From NCBI GenBank assembly GCA_963735175.1, contig CAVTJX010000008.1:186001-250000 (forward strand): 64,000 nucleotides of DNA, in the 5' to 3' direction. This DNA comes from CAVTJX01 sp963735175. GTDB lineage: Bacteria > Electryoneota > RPQS01. Every line of letters begins with the position of its first letter. Positions within the stretch are counted from its first letter, which is position 1. Positions 27,010 through 36,591 of this stretch are shown here, piece by piece. The notes below the pieces were generated by a model, which made no database searches, was not told where the DNA came from, and worked only from the letters and a program-made list of their open reading frames with translations. Made by a program: the position numbers and the translations under genes.

Positions 27010-30000
27010 CAGCGCACCTTTGCCAGCTTAACCATCTTCTCCACTTCCAGTTTGCCCTGTTTGGCCTTGATGCGGGCAAAGTAGACGCCGTTGGCCACTT
27101 CTTCGCCCTTCTCGTCGGCGCCGTCCCAGGTGATTTCGCGATAGTTGGCTACCGCGCGGTCGATCTCGCGCAGCGTGCGGATGTAGCGACCGGAGACCGT
27201 GAAGATCTTGATTTCCACGAAATCGTCGGTCACATCGGAAAGCAGGTACGAGATGATCGTCGTGCGGCGGAACGGATTGGGGTAATTGATCGCCCATTCG
27301 ATGCCGAACTCGCCGCGGACGTCGAACTCTGTGGTGATGCTGTCGGCCATGCCGGTGTTGTCGGTGGCCCGCACCGTGAGCACATGGTGGCCGGGTTCGA
27401 GGTCGGGGCGGAAGACGGCGCTCATGCGGCCACTGGAGAGCAACGTGTCAGACCAGGCGAACTCGGCGGCGGGAATGGTATCGCCGTCCAGCTCTACCCG
27501 GAATTTACCCGCCGAGCGGTCGATGCCATTCAGATCGGAAAGGTTCACCCAGATTTCGGGATGCCGCGGCACCAGTGAATTGCGCGTGAAGCGCAATCCG
27601 CCGACGGAAATTTCGATCGCCGGCCCTTGCGTGTCGGAAAAATGGAAAATCGCAAAGCGACCGAGGTCCGGCGCATCGCCGGCAAGGCGGCCCGAGTAAC
27701 TGTAGCGGATGCCGACGCCAGGAATGAAGGTCGTATCGCGGCGCAGCCGTTCGATTTGGAAGTTGTCGACTTTGCGCCACCCGCCCGCCGCCGCGCGCTT
27801 TTCAAACAGCGCGAGACCCGCCACGCGCGCCGTATCGCGCACGCCGCTGAAGGTCATGGCCACATGTGCCTGTCCGGCGGCGGCCAGTCCGTCGCTGGAA
27901 TCAGCCAGCAGCACGCGGAAGGTCTTCACGGGCAGCCCGGTGTCCGGCGCCACCAGCCCGGCCGGCGCGAGGGTTTGCAACTCCGCGGCGGAGAGCGTGT
28001 CCGGTCCGCTGTAAATCAGTGTCGTGCTGTCGACGGGCAAGGCGCCCGGCGGCAGTGTGAGCCACAGGGAGTCTTTCTGCCCCGGCTTCCAGAACGTGTG
28101 CGCCACGGGCGGCGCGCTGCCGCTGCGTGGCAGCGTCGTGCCTGCGACGTTCGTCGCCGGATAGAGATTGGGCAGCGTCAGGAATTGGGACAGTGTATCA
28201 TTCGACTGCTGACTTTGGTGAATGCGGTTGTCCGGATCGAGTTCGATGAACACGCGATAGGACATGGGCCGGAAGTTTGCGGGGAGCCAGGCCTCAATAC
28301 GATTCGTGAACTGCCCCGGATCCGGCAGCGTGATGGTGGAGACGAACGAATCCACGGCCGCCAATGCACTCGAGTCGGGCATTCCCGGCCGGGGGATCAT
28401 GATCGTCGTGTCATGTCGCGCCGTCAGCCGCACGTCCACTCCGGGTACGTTGACGGAATTTACCGGATGCGAGAAGTAAATCGGCACGCGGAAGAGCGGC
28501 TGGGAGCCGGGTCGCGGACCGGCGGACTCGAAACCGACCTCGCGGATAATGCGCAGGTCGGACAGCCCTTCCAGTGGCAGCGCAAAATCCGCCGTCGGCA
28601 AGAATTCGCCGCCGGGGGGTTGCGCAAAAAACTGCACGTGATAACTGCCGCCGCTGACGTCATAGGGTCCGAGCGACGGCGATTGCCAGACGCCGGGCCG
28701 GACCTGAGTCATCTCGGCGGAGTCGATGACCACCTGCCCCTGTGCCGGGCGGAAGGAGCCGCGCATGCGCACGCGTTCGATGCCTCCGGCGAAGAGAACC
28801 GTCGCCTCGATCTGGAACGTCGAATCCGAGAATACATAGTCGTGCGGCAGCACATGTACCTGTTGCGCGCGCAGCGTCGCCAGGCTGTCGGCAAGGTAAA
28901 TCGGGAGTGTGCCGACGGCATCCTGCGGCAGTCGCACGCCGGCCGTGCCGGGATCCGTCGCATAGACGACGACGTGCCCGTTGCGGGCGATGAATTCCGG
29001 CGGAATCGCCATCGCCACGCTGTACGGATTGGTGAAGACCTGCACGGCCTCAAGGTCGTCCATGTCTACGGCCGGGAGGCGCGTCCGCGCCGTGTAGCCG
29101 TCATTCTCGCGGGTGACGACATTATCGTTGTAGGGGACGAGGAAGAGGTCGCTGCCCGTCGCCGAGGGTTCCCACGGCAGTGTGCCGCTGATGCGGAGCG
29201 AATCGCCGCGGGAGACGACGACGGTGTTCGCGGTGAGGTCGTTCATCAGTTGCGGCAGCGGCAGGCGCGCGCCCGGATCACCGAGCAGCGTCATCATCAT
29301 CATCATGGAGAACGGCGGATCGACCTGCAGCGAAGTGCCGCTGTAGCCCGACCAGAAGCGGATTTTATTCTGCTGCACAACCTCGCCCATCGTCAATCCC
29401 GGCGGTTCGGCGATGAAGTTAAAAAGGTTGTACTGCATCAGCTTGCCAGCGATGGCCCAGCCGGGGCCGCTGGAGCTGTAGACGCCCACCGCGCCCACCG
29501 GGTCACCTCCGACGTTGCGGGCAAAGAGGAAAGCCTCGCCGAGCACCGCCGACTGGTCCCGGTCGTCGAAGGCGCCCACGAAGCAGGTGAAATTGGAGAT
29601 AAAGGGATAGGCGCCGGCGTTGCGGATCTGACTGACACCGGGGACGCTCATCAATTCCGTACCGCTCCACACGCCGCCGCCGCCGTGGCCGTTATAGGTG
29701 ACGAGGAGCGCGCCGCGCCGCAACTGATCACGCAAGACGGACTGCCCGGCGCCGCCGTCCAGGCTGTCGAGGTAGATGCGTTTGACGTTCACGTGGTCGG
29801 GCAGCAGACTGATCGACGGCTCGGAATAGTCGCGGTCGAAATTGAAGCGGCTGTCGCGCTCATCCGAGATGAACAGCGCCACGCTGTGATAGAGCGTATT
29901 GTAGGCGCGCCGCGCGGGATCCTGGAAGCGCACCAGTTTTTCCACGTAGGTTTGCAGTTCGACGGGTGCGCGGCAGGAGATACGGCCAACGGCGATGTCG

Positions 30001-32435
30001 GGGAGGATGTCCCACTGCGGACCCGAGACGCAGCCGAACAAAACGTCGGACGCCGACGCGCCGAAGTCGAGGGTGATGGGGTAGAGGCTTGAGATCAGGT
30101 TGCCGGTTTGTGAGTGGCCGCGAATTTCCATTAGCCCGTCGCCGACGAGGCAGGCGTGCGTGGGCCGCACCGGCCAATAGTCGTAGGCATATTGCAGAAA
30201 GTCATGCACGGCCATGGGGGTGGCGATGCCGCCGCTGAACTGTTCGTAGATCGTGGAGAGGCGGATCGTATCCACCGAGCCGTTGAAGCTGGCGCGCCGC
30301 AGGCTGTCGAGCCGCAACAGCCACGGCTGAGAGAGAGGATCGTCGGCGAACTGATCGTGGTAGATGAGCAGATACTCGGCCCCCGGCAGCGCGCGCAGGT
30401 CGCGAGTCGAGGTTTCGGGCAGAATTGCCGCCGGCGGCCGCGAATAGCGGTCGTCGAACAGCAGCATATCGTACGCGCCGTCGCTGATGAGCTGGAAGCG
30501 TACGGCATAGCTCGTGCCCTCGTCGGCCGCCGTCACGCGCCGCACGGAAAGATTGGTGAGGCGTGACTGCCCCTGCTTCCAGACGCTGATATTGCGGTTG
30601 GCAAAGCCGCGGACGTCGAAGATAAACGTGTCGCCGCGCGCCTTGTCGAAGGTGAATTGAAGATTCGCGCCGGAGATTCGCAGCAAGCGGTCGTACTCGA
30701 CGTCAAACCAGTTGGCGTAAATTTTATCATTGGCCCCCGAGAGGCCGTCCCCCGGAAGCGACACCGAAATGATATTCGCGCCGGTAAGCAAGTCGCTGGT
30801 GAGGATACCCGTCAGCGTGGTGTCGACGGGTTTCGATTCGAGGACCACCGCCGTCTGCCCCTGCCAGTCGAAATTGTTGTCGCTGGAGGTGATCTTGCCG
30901 ACCGTCAGTCCCGGCGCGGTCTTGCCGTTCAAATAAACGATGGCGCGATGGTGGCCGGCCGCGTCCCAACTGAAACCTTCCAGCGCCGCCCGCACGGTGA
31001 CGCCACTGGGCGAGCGCGTGTCGGGAGAAGGCAGGCCGATCACGAATTCGCGGGTCGTCAAGCCGTCGATTTGCGCACCCCAGAAGAATTGGTCCTGGTT
31101 GATGCCCAGTGGCCCGACCAGTTCCATCTGGCCGCTGAACTGCTCACCGCTATGCCCGAGGCGCTCGAATTTCGAGTCCTTCTCGAAATGCAGCGAGGTC
31201 CGGACGCGGCTGACCGTCGTCTGGTTCTGAGACGGCCATTCGCTGTGGAATGAACCGTCCTCGTCGCCGAGGCGCAGTCCCGGCACTCCGTTGCCCCACG
31301 ATAACCAGTAGACATTATCGTCGGTCCAGCGGTCGTTGTGGTAAGCCGGCGAAAACTGCTGGTAGGTTAACTCGTTGGGCGTGCCGTAAAATTCGATATA
31401 ATCTTCGTCATCAAACCGGCCATCGGCGCCGCCTGCGAAGTAGACCGGCAGTTCCCGGCCGCGATGGCGGATGTGCGTGTCAAACGCGGAAATCTGTTCG
31501 ACCGGACATCCGGCAAAGCGTAGATCGGCGGCCATCACGCGGACGACGCTGCGATCCCGCACGATCAGTTTCCAGCGCCCGCCGACAGGCTCATTGCCTT
31601 CGTCCAGCGTGCCCGCCGCCGAGCCGTGGGAACTCGCTGCGGAGGCCTCCGGCATGCGCGTTGTGAGCGTGGTCGCGGCCAGAGGTCCGAGCATCCGCCG
31701 CATGAGGTCGGTTTCCGCCGGCCGGTCGGGGAGGCGGTTGGTCGCCGCCGATCCGGAGCGCGGCAACCGCACCCGGATTTTCACGCGCCGGGCTACCCGC
31801 GCGAGGCCGCGTGCGGCGTCGACCTGGACGGGATTGAATTGCAGGGCGAGAATACGATGGCCGCGGAAAATGCCGCTTTCCGCGAGCGTCACCATTTGCG
31901 GAGGCCAGAGACCACTTAAAAGAGGCGTCAAATCGCTGCGTTCGGCCCAGGAAATCGCCGCTGCTGTCGGACCGGTGGCCTCCGGTACACGTCCCGGTTC
32001 CGCTTTCTCGACCCACGAGTCCACGGGGAAATCGGCTGGCGAAGCCGCAAAAGCCCCCAGATTGCGGGTGTCGATGTCCGCGTCAACGATCTCCACAGAG
32101 GCAGTCCCGGGCAGACCGTCCAGTAGCTGAACGAGCTGCGGCAAGCGTGGCACTCCCTGGCGGGACATGGGAATCGCGCCGGCGAGGTCAATCCCCACAA
32201 TCCGGCCTCGGGCGCTGTCCCGGTCGAGGACGATGTCCGGGCACTCCCATTCCAGAAGCAGTTCACCGTCCTCTTGCTTCAGAAGCTGGACGGTGGCCCG
32301 GCTGAGGGTTTGGGCCGCGAGCTTTGACGAGGGAGTCTTTGCGGCGGGATTTGACTTGGTGAGAGCCGAGAAGCTGCTCCCGATGACGGTGAGCAAGCTC
32401 AGGAGAATGATGAGGTTACGTGTGCGCGATGGCAT
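27009..32435 (-). CDS. PorU/gingipain-like C25 cysteine protease with type IX sorting tail
   Basis: 1,808 residues, intact. Signal peptide IILLSLLTVIGSSFSA. An N-terminal pro-like domain (about 1-480) is followed by the peptidase C25 fold: the catalytic His in LVTYNGHGGGGVWSG and the catalytic Cys in FISNFTCFVGAFDDRDQS. Several Ig/CARDB-like modules follow (VPIYFSHPVNSVNVPGVDV; DPDNRIHQSQQSND). The C-terminus is a FlgD-like sorting tail, AINYPNPFRRTTIISYLL and ANGVYFARIKAKQG. In type IX systems PorU is the sortase that removes this tail and attaches cargo; the linkage to a PorV-like gene supports that, but a plain secreted protease is possible. Start ATG 32435. Confidence 0.86.
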   Translation of the reverse strand: MPSRTRNLIILLSLLTVIGSSFSALTKSNPAAKTPSSKLAAQTLSRATVQLLKQEDGELLLEWECPDIVLDRDSARGRIVGIDLAGAIPMSRQGVPRLPQLVQLLDGLPGTASVEIVDADIDTRNLGAFAASPADFPVDSWVEKAEPGRVPEATGPTAAAISWAERSDLTPLLSGLWPPQMVTLAESGIFRGHRILALQFNPVQVDAARGLARVARRVKIRVRLPRSGSAATNRLPDRPAETDLMRRMLGPLAATTLTTRMPEASAASSHGSAAGTLDEGNEPVGGRWKLIVRDRSVVRVMAADLRFAGCPVEQISAFDTHIRHRGRELPVYFAGGADGRFDDEDYIEFYGTPNELTYQQFSPAYHNDRWTDDNVYWLSWGNGVPGLRLGDEDGSFHSEWPSQNQTTVSRVRTSLHFEKDSKFERLGHSGEQFSGQMELVGPLGINQDQFFWGAQIDGLTTREFVIGLPSPDTRSPSGVTVRAALEGFSWDAAGHHRAIVYLNGKTAPGLTVGKITSSDNNFDWQGQTAVVLESKPVDTTLTGILTSDLLTGANIISVSLPGDGLSGANDKIYANWFDVEYDRLLRISGANLQFTFDKARGDTFIFDVRGFANRNISVWKQGQSRLTNLSVRRVTAADEGTSYAVRFQLISDGAYDMLLFDDRYSRPPAAILPETSTRDLRALPGAEYLLIYHDQFADDPLSQPWLLRLDSLRRASFNGSVDTIRLSTIYEQFSGGIATPMAVHDFLQYAYDYWPVRPTHACLVGDGLMEIRGHSQTGNLISSLYPITLDFGASASDVLFGCVSGPQWDILPDIAVGRISCRAPVELQTYVEKLVRFQDPARRAYNTLYHSVALFISDERDSRFNFDRDYSEPSISLLPDHVNVKRIYLDSLDGGAGQSVLRDQLRRGALLVTYNGHGGGGVWSGTELMSVPGVSQIRNAGAYPFISNFTCFVGAFDDRDQSAVLGEAFLFARNVGGDPVGAVGVYSSSGPGWAIAGKLMQYNLFNFIAEPPGLTMGEVVQQNKIRFWSGYSGTSLQVDPPFSMMMMMTLLGDPGARLPLPQLMNDLTANTVVVSRGDSLRISGTLPWEPSATGSDLFLVPYNDNVVTRENDGYTARTRLPAVDMDDLEAVQVFTNPYSVAMAIPPEFIARNGHVVVYATDPGTAGVRLPQDAVGTLPIYLADSLATLRAQQVHVLPHDYVFSDSTFQIEATVLFAGGIERVRMRGSFRPAQGQVVIDSAEMTQVRPGVWQSPSLGPYDVSGGSYHVQFFAQPPGGEFLPTADFALPLEGLSDLRIIREVGFESAGPRPGSQPLFRVPIYFSHPVNSVNVPGVDVRLTARHDTTIMIPRPGMPDSSALAAVDSFVSTITLPDPGQFTNRIEAWLPANFRPMSYRVFIELDPDNRIHQSQQSNDTLSQFLTLPNLYPATNVAGTTLPRSGSAPPVAHTFWKPGQKDSLWLTLPPGALPVDSTTLIYSGPDTLSAAELQTLAPAGLVAPDTGLPVKTFRVLLADSSDGLAAAGQAHVAMTFSGVRDTARVAGLALFEKRAAAGGWRKVDNFQIERLRRDTTFIPGVGIRYSYSGRLAGDAPDLGRFAIFHFSDTQGPAIEISVGGLRFTRNSLVPRHPEIWVNLSDLNGIDRSAGKFRVELDGDTIPAAEFAWSDTLLSSGRMSAVFRPDLEPGHHVLTVRATDNTGMADSITTEFDVRGEFGIEWAINYPNPFRRTTIISYLLSDVTDDFVEIKIFTVSGRYIRTLREIDRAVANYREITWDGADEKGEEVANGVYFARIKAKQGKLEVEKMVKLAKVR

Positions 32436-32602
32436 AGCGCTCCGGATATGAAAAAAGTTCGCAGAAAGCTCTTGGCACCGCCATGAGAGCACTCCCACAC
32501 GCAACCCGCCTGGCGGCAGATGCCTGGTTTTTACGGAAGCTCACGGACGGGACAAACAGCTTAGCGAACTTGCTATAAAGCAGACTCCCTGAAATTCGAT
32601 GC

Positions 32603-32631
32603 AAAATAGGAAAAACTTTCCAGTTTGTCAA
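32603..32631 (-). promoter_or_regulatory. Promoter of the PorU-PorV operon
   Basis: Minus-strand TTGACA (32626-32631), 17-bp spacer, TATTTT (32603-32608). Leader of about 160 nt before the ATG at 32435. Confidence 0.7.
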
Positions 32632-32744
32632 GCCCAAACCGCCATGCAAGTACTTAGTTTTCCACCACCAGCATTCTGGGTGCGGAATAGTGGGGGATTC
32701 TGCAAACCCCGCTCCAATCGGTACCGGCCCCAAACGTTCAAAAC

Positions 32745-32784
32745 GCTGAAATGCTGAAACGCGGAAACGCGGAAACGCTGAAAC
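32745..32784 (+). repeat. 8-bp tandem array, five units
   Basis: GCTGAAAT, GCTGAAAC, GCGGAAAC, GCGGAAAC, GCTGAAAC. A complementary GTTTCAGC lies about 85 bp downstream, so a long-range hairpin is possible. Confidence 0.7.
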
Positions 32785-33020
32785 GACGCTTGGGATGTCG
32801 GTTCGACAGAATTGAGGGATCCGGAAGCCCCGCGATCTCTGAATTTTGGTGTTTCAGAGATTCAGAGTTTCAGCGTTTTCACCGGTTGCCTCAGTCCACA
32901 GGGTTTCTTATATTGCAGAGTTAAGCATAGGCATTCGTAATCCCGACTTTCTGCCTCCGTGCGTGCCGTTTCGCACCTGTCAATCCCGGTCACTTTAACA
33001 ACCGCGAGCACCTCTGCCGC

Positions 33021-33615
33021 ATGCAAACTTTCCGCCACGACCTTAGAGCTGAAGCAGGCAACCGCCAATCCCGCCCCTCTCGGACTGCTGGGCTTCGGAA
33101 TGACCACGGTGCTGTTGAACCTGCACAATGCCGGGTTTTACGGATTAGGGTCCATGATTCTGGCGATGGGGATTTTTTACGGCGGCCTGCGCAGATCATC
33201 GCCGGGATCATGGAATGGAAGAAGGGCAACACCTTTGCCACCACGGCCTTTACCTCGTACGGCGTGTTCTGGCTGACGCTGGTGGCGCTGATGGTACATG
33301 CCGGAGATTGGGCTTAGCGACAGACGACCGAGCCAGTGGCGCTGGCGGCCTACCTTGCCGTGTGGGGCGTGTTCACGCTGGTCATGTTCATCGGCACGCT
33401 GCGGTTGAACCGCGCGCTGCAGTTCGTTTCGGCTCGCTTGACCGTGCTCTTCTTCCTGCTCGCCGCTGGGCCACGGCTTGGAGCGCCGGGCATGATCCGC
33501 TTCGGCCGGCTAGGAAGGCATTATCTGCGGCGCTACCGCCATGTACACCGGCCTGGCGCAGGTGCTGAACGAAGTTTATGGCCGTACCGTCTGTCCGCTG
33601 GGCGCGGTGAAATAA
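33021..33615 (+). CDS. AceTr/SatP-family acetate transporter, heavily frameshifted
   Basis: Six-helix GPR1/FUN34/YaaH (acetate-succinate) transporter. The family start NPAPLGLLGFGMTTVLLNLHN is unmistakable, followed by GSMILAMGIFYGG, then in other frames AQIIAGIMEWKKGNTF, TTAFTSYGVFWLTLVAL, LVMFIGTLRLNRALQFV and MYTGLAQVLNEVYGRTVCPLGAVK before TAA at 33613. At least four frame changes (near 33045, 33195, 33320 and 33480-33540). The order of parts is normal, so either a recently dead gene or sequence errors. Located just before pgi. Confidence 0.75.
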
Positions 33616-33693
33616 ACGGCTCCGCCCCTCCCCACTGAAATCCGCACCCGTTACGTTTGAATTCCGGCTGAATCCACACATTCCCCATTAATT

Positions 33694-35056
33694 ATGCCCC
33701 TTACCCTCAACACTCTGTACAGCTACGCGGATCACGTCGGTCCGCACGGCCTGCGTCCCAAGGATTTCGACCTCGTCGAAAAGAAACTGCGCGCGGCGAT
33801 TGTCCGGCAGCGCGAACGGTGGACCGAAGGGAAGCGCGCGTTTCTTGATTTGCCCTACGACGCCGAAGCGTATACGACCAGCCGCGCGGCGGCGGCGGAT
33901 TTTCAGGGCGCGGACAATTTTGTGCTGGCGGGTATCGGCGGCTCGGCATTGGGTCCGATGGCGATCTTCAGCGCGCTGGCCCATCCGCTGCACAATCTGC
34001 GTTCGCCCGAGGAGCGCGACGGGCCGGCCGCTTCTTTGTGCTGGACAACGTCGATCCCGATTTCGCACGGCGCAACTGGATTTTTGCGATCCGCGCGAGA
34101 CCGTCTACAACATCGTTTCCAAGAGCGGCGCTACGGCGGAAACCGCCGCCGCCACACTGCTCATTTTCGACCGTTTGAAAAAAGCGCTCGGGACGCGGCT
34201 GGAAGGATCACGTCATTTGCACCACCGATCCCAAGAGCGGAGACCTGCGGACGCTTGCGAACGCGAACACGTGCCCACTCTGGCTCTGCCGAGCGCGGTG
34301 GGCGGCGAGTTCAGCGTGCTGTCTCCGGTCGGCCTGTTTCCCGCCGCGTCTGGGGTTCGACGTGGCCGGCGATGCTCGACGGCGCGGCGGACATGGCCGA
34401 GCGCTGCGTGTGCGACGATCTGGACGAGAATCCCGCGGCACAGACTGGCCGGGCTGCTCTATCTCTTCGACACGCAGCACAAGAAGCCCATTCACGTGAT
34501 GATGGCCTACGCCAACTCGCTGTATGGCCTGGCCGACTGGTTCCGCCAGCTTTGGGCCGAGTCCCTGGGCAAGGCGCACGACCTGGCCGGCAACACCGTG
34601 AACGTCGGCCCGACGCCGGTCAAGGCGCTCGGCACCACCGATCAGCATTCGCAGGTGCAGCTTTACATCGAAGGCGCATACGACAAGGTGCTGATCTTCC
34701 TCGAGGCCGAACGCTTCCGTAAAATCCTGCCCTTGCCCAAGCTGTACGGCGACGTCTTCCTCGCTGAATTACCTGGCGGGACGTCGCTGAACAAGCTGAT
34801 GGCCGCGGAGCTGACGGCCACGCGCGAGGCGCTGGCGCGACAGGGGCGGCCTTCGCTGACGATCAAGTTTCCCGCGATCGACGCTCACAGCGTCGGCGAA
34901 TTCTTCATGCTGTTAGAAGTCACGACGGCCATCGCCGGGCACCTCTACCGGATCAATCCCTTCGACCAGCCCGGCGTGGAACTGGGCAAGGTCTTGACGT
35001 ATGGCCTGATGGGGCGGGAGGGCTTTGAAGACAAGGCGCAGGGGATTCCGGCCTGA
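33694..35056 (+). CDS. pgi: Glucose-6-phosphate isomerase, heavily frameshifted
   Basis: Interconverts glucose 6-phosphate and fructose 6-phosphate. Recognisable blocks in order: NFVLAGIGGSALGPMAI, YNIVSKSGATAETAAAT (sugar-phosphate loop), LPSAVGGEFSVLSPVGLFP, HKKPIHVMMAYANSLYGLADWFRQLWAESLGK, then GPTPVKALGTTDQHSQVQLY and the C-terminal Lys/His region. The short PGI form (about 455 residues). Frame changes near 34025, 34078, 34200, 34270, 34340, 34365 and 34437; several are one base too many or too few in G or C runs. The last 600 bases are clean. Confidence 0.88.
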
Positions 35057-35127
35057 CGAACGCGGGGGAGCCGTTCCGCGCACCCGCGCAACGTACGTGA
35101 TTATTCGAACCTCGGAGGAGGCCGGAG

Positions 35128-35634
35128 ATGCTTCCGCAAAATGTTGCCCACGTGCATTTGATTCTGAACACCATTCCTTCCATTGGGCTGGCGTTCGGCA
35201 TTATCCTGGCCATTTTCGGCTCGGCGGCGGCGCAAACCCGAGATTGTGCGCACCGGTCTGCTGACGTTCATCATCATCGCCGCCGTTACCATCCCCGTAT
35301 ATTTAACCGGTCTCGGCGCGGAGCATATCGTGACGGGGCTGCCTGATGTGCAGCAGGAACTGATCGAAGCGCATCAGCGTTCGGCGCTGTTCACGCTGAT
35401 CACGCTGCTCGCCGTGGGTTTGATTTCCCTTGGCGGCTATTACTTCCATCGCCGTGTGCGGCTCATCAATCCCAGTTTCCTGATTTTCATTCTGGCGCTC
35501 GCGATGGCCGCCGAAATCTCGTGCTGCGCACGAGTCTGCTGGGCGGGCGGATCAACCATCCCGAAGTCCGCCGCGGCTCCCACGCGGCCCCTGGGCGTTT
35601 GCTGCCGACGCAGGCGGATTCGCTGCAACCATAG
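35128..35634 (+). CDS. Small four-helix membrane protein, frameshifted
   Basis: About 168 residues. Start MLPQNVAHVHLILNTIPSIG leads into a first helix, then RKPEIVRTGLLTFIIIAAVTIPVYLTG, an amphipathic HIVTGLPDVQQELIEAHQRS loop, ALFTLITLLAVGLISLGGYYF and PSFLIFILALAMAAEI, ending LRTSLLGGRINHPEVR and TAG at 35632. Frame changes near 35235 and 35515. It resembles uncharacterised heme-free DUF2231-like membrane proteins with the GGxIxHPE ending. Function unknown. GGAGG lies upstream of the ATG. Confidence 0.65.
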
Positions 35635-35696
35635 CCGGTTTCCCCTCGATCATCCGCGTGCCTCCCGCGCGCCGTCTTCAAGGTAACTCGACTCCC

Positions 35697-36139
35697 ATGA
35701 AATCACTCTTTACGACGCGGCGCGCTCCGCGATCCAGTCCCGGCTGCTGCGGCTCACGCCCGACAGCACGGCCCGCTGGGGCAAGTTTACGGCTCCGGCG
35801 ATGCTCCACGCACCTTATCGACAGCTTTGAGGTCGCTTTCGCCGAGCGGCCCGTGGACGTGAAGCCAGAGTTTTCTAAATACCGCGCTGGGCCGGTGGCT
35901 GTTTGTCGATGCGCCCATGCCCGTTCCGAAGAACCTGCCCACCGCGCCGGAATTTTTAGTGACGCAGCCCGGCGAATTCGAACGCGACAAGGCGCGCGTG
36001 CTGACGTACCTCGAGCGCTTCGCCGGGCGAGAATCAGAAATTCGGCCAGAGCCCGGCCTTCGGTGCGCTGACGCCGCAGCAATGGGCCAAGCTGAACTAC
36101 AAGCACATGCATCATCACTTGACGCAGTTCGGCGTTTAA
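35697..36139 (+). CDS. DUF1569 (DinB-like) protein, frameshifted
   Basis: About 147 residues with repair. Blocks seen: SLYDAARSAIQSRLLRLTPDS, RWGKFTAPAML with HLIDSFEVAFAE, PVPKNLPTAPEFLVTQPGEF, and the C-terminal WAKLNYKHMHHHLTQFGV with the conserved His run of the DinB superfamily. At least three frame changes (near 35715, 35805-35880 and 36025). Four-helix bundle proteins of this type bind metal; the role is unknown. Ends 3 bases before the next ATG. Confidence 0.65.
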
Positions 36140-36142
36140 TCC

Positions 36143-36442
36143 ATGGCTATCGTCGCCGTTTCCATTGCTCCCGCCGACGTAGGGATCAGCCTTTCCAAAT
36201 ACGTTGCCGCCGCCGAGCGCGTGCTGCGCGATGACGGGCGCGTGCAATACCGGCTCGACCCGATGTTCACGACGCTCGAGGGCGATCTCGATGTGATCTT
36301 TGAGATCATCCGCAAGATGCAGGAAGCCGTCTTTGCCGCGGGATCGCAGCGCGTCGGCACGGTGATCAAGATCGACGACCGCCGCGACCGCCCGCACAGC
36401 ATGGAAGGCAAGATCCGCGCGGTGGAAGACAGGTTGAAATAG
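36143..36442 (+). CDS. MTH1187/YkoF-type thiamine-binding protein (DUF77)
   Basis: 99-residue ferredoxin-like protein, intact. MAIVAVSIAPADVGISLSKY, YRLDPMFTTLEGDLDVIFEII and VGTVIKIDDRRDRPHSME match the DUF77/thiamine-binding family, whose members bind thiamine or its pyrimidine part. No transporter gene adjoins it. ATG 36143 follows the DUF1569 stop by 3 bases, so cotranscription is likely. Confidence 0.8.
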   Translation: MAIVAVSIAPADVGISLSKYVAAAERVLRDDGRVQYRLDPMFTTLEGDLDVIFEIIRKMQEAVFAAGSQRVGTVIKIDDRRDRPHSMEGKIRAVEDRLK

Positions 36443-36509
36443 ACCTTTTTCACGGTGCAGATTCCGAACGGCTCCAGAGCGCACTGCCGTGCGGCACTAC
36501 AGACGGACG

Positions 36510-36529
36510 GGCGACTCTGGAGAGTCGCC
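36510..36529. repeat. Palindrome, apex CTGGAG (CTCCAG on minus)
   Basis: Arms GGCGACT and AGTCGCC around CTGGAG, within GGACGGG...CCACGGCGATC. The same setting with arms GGTGACT/AGTCACC occurs twice at 16.2-16.4 kb: the arm change is compensated on both sides. Confidence 0.75.
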
Positions 36530-36591
36530 ACGGCGATCAATCTCACCACTCCCCTTTTTCATTTCTAATTTCTCATTTTTCATTTCCCCCC

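Larger units (their letters stand above)
32436..33020. other. Intergenic region with porU promoter and an 8-bp repeat array
   Basis: No convincing gene. Contains the minus-strand promoter at 32603-32631, the 8-bp array at 32745-32784, and a GTTTCAGAGATTCAGAGTTTCAGCG stretch (about 32851-32876) partly complementary to the array. Confidence 0.6.

Noticed and set aside
27627..30092. Long open frame of 821 codons on the plus strand
   Set aside because: It lies opposite the PorU-like protease gene; composition is Arg/Ala-rich, with no motif or signal, as expected for the antisense of GC-rich coding DNA.
36143..36442. Thiamine-transport riboswitch before the DUF77 gene
   Set aside because: The gene starts 3 bases after the previous stop, leaving no room for a leader RNA.
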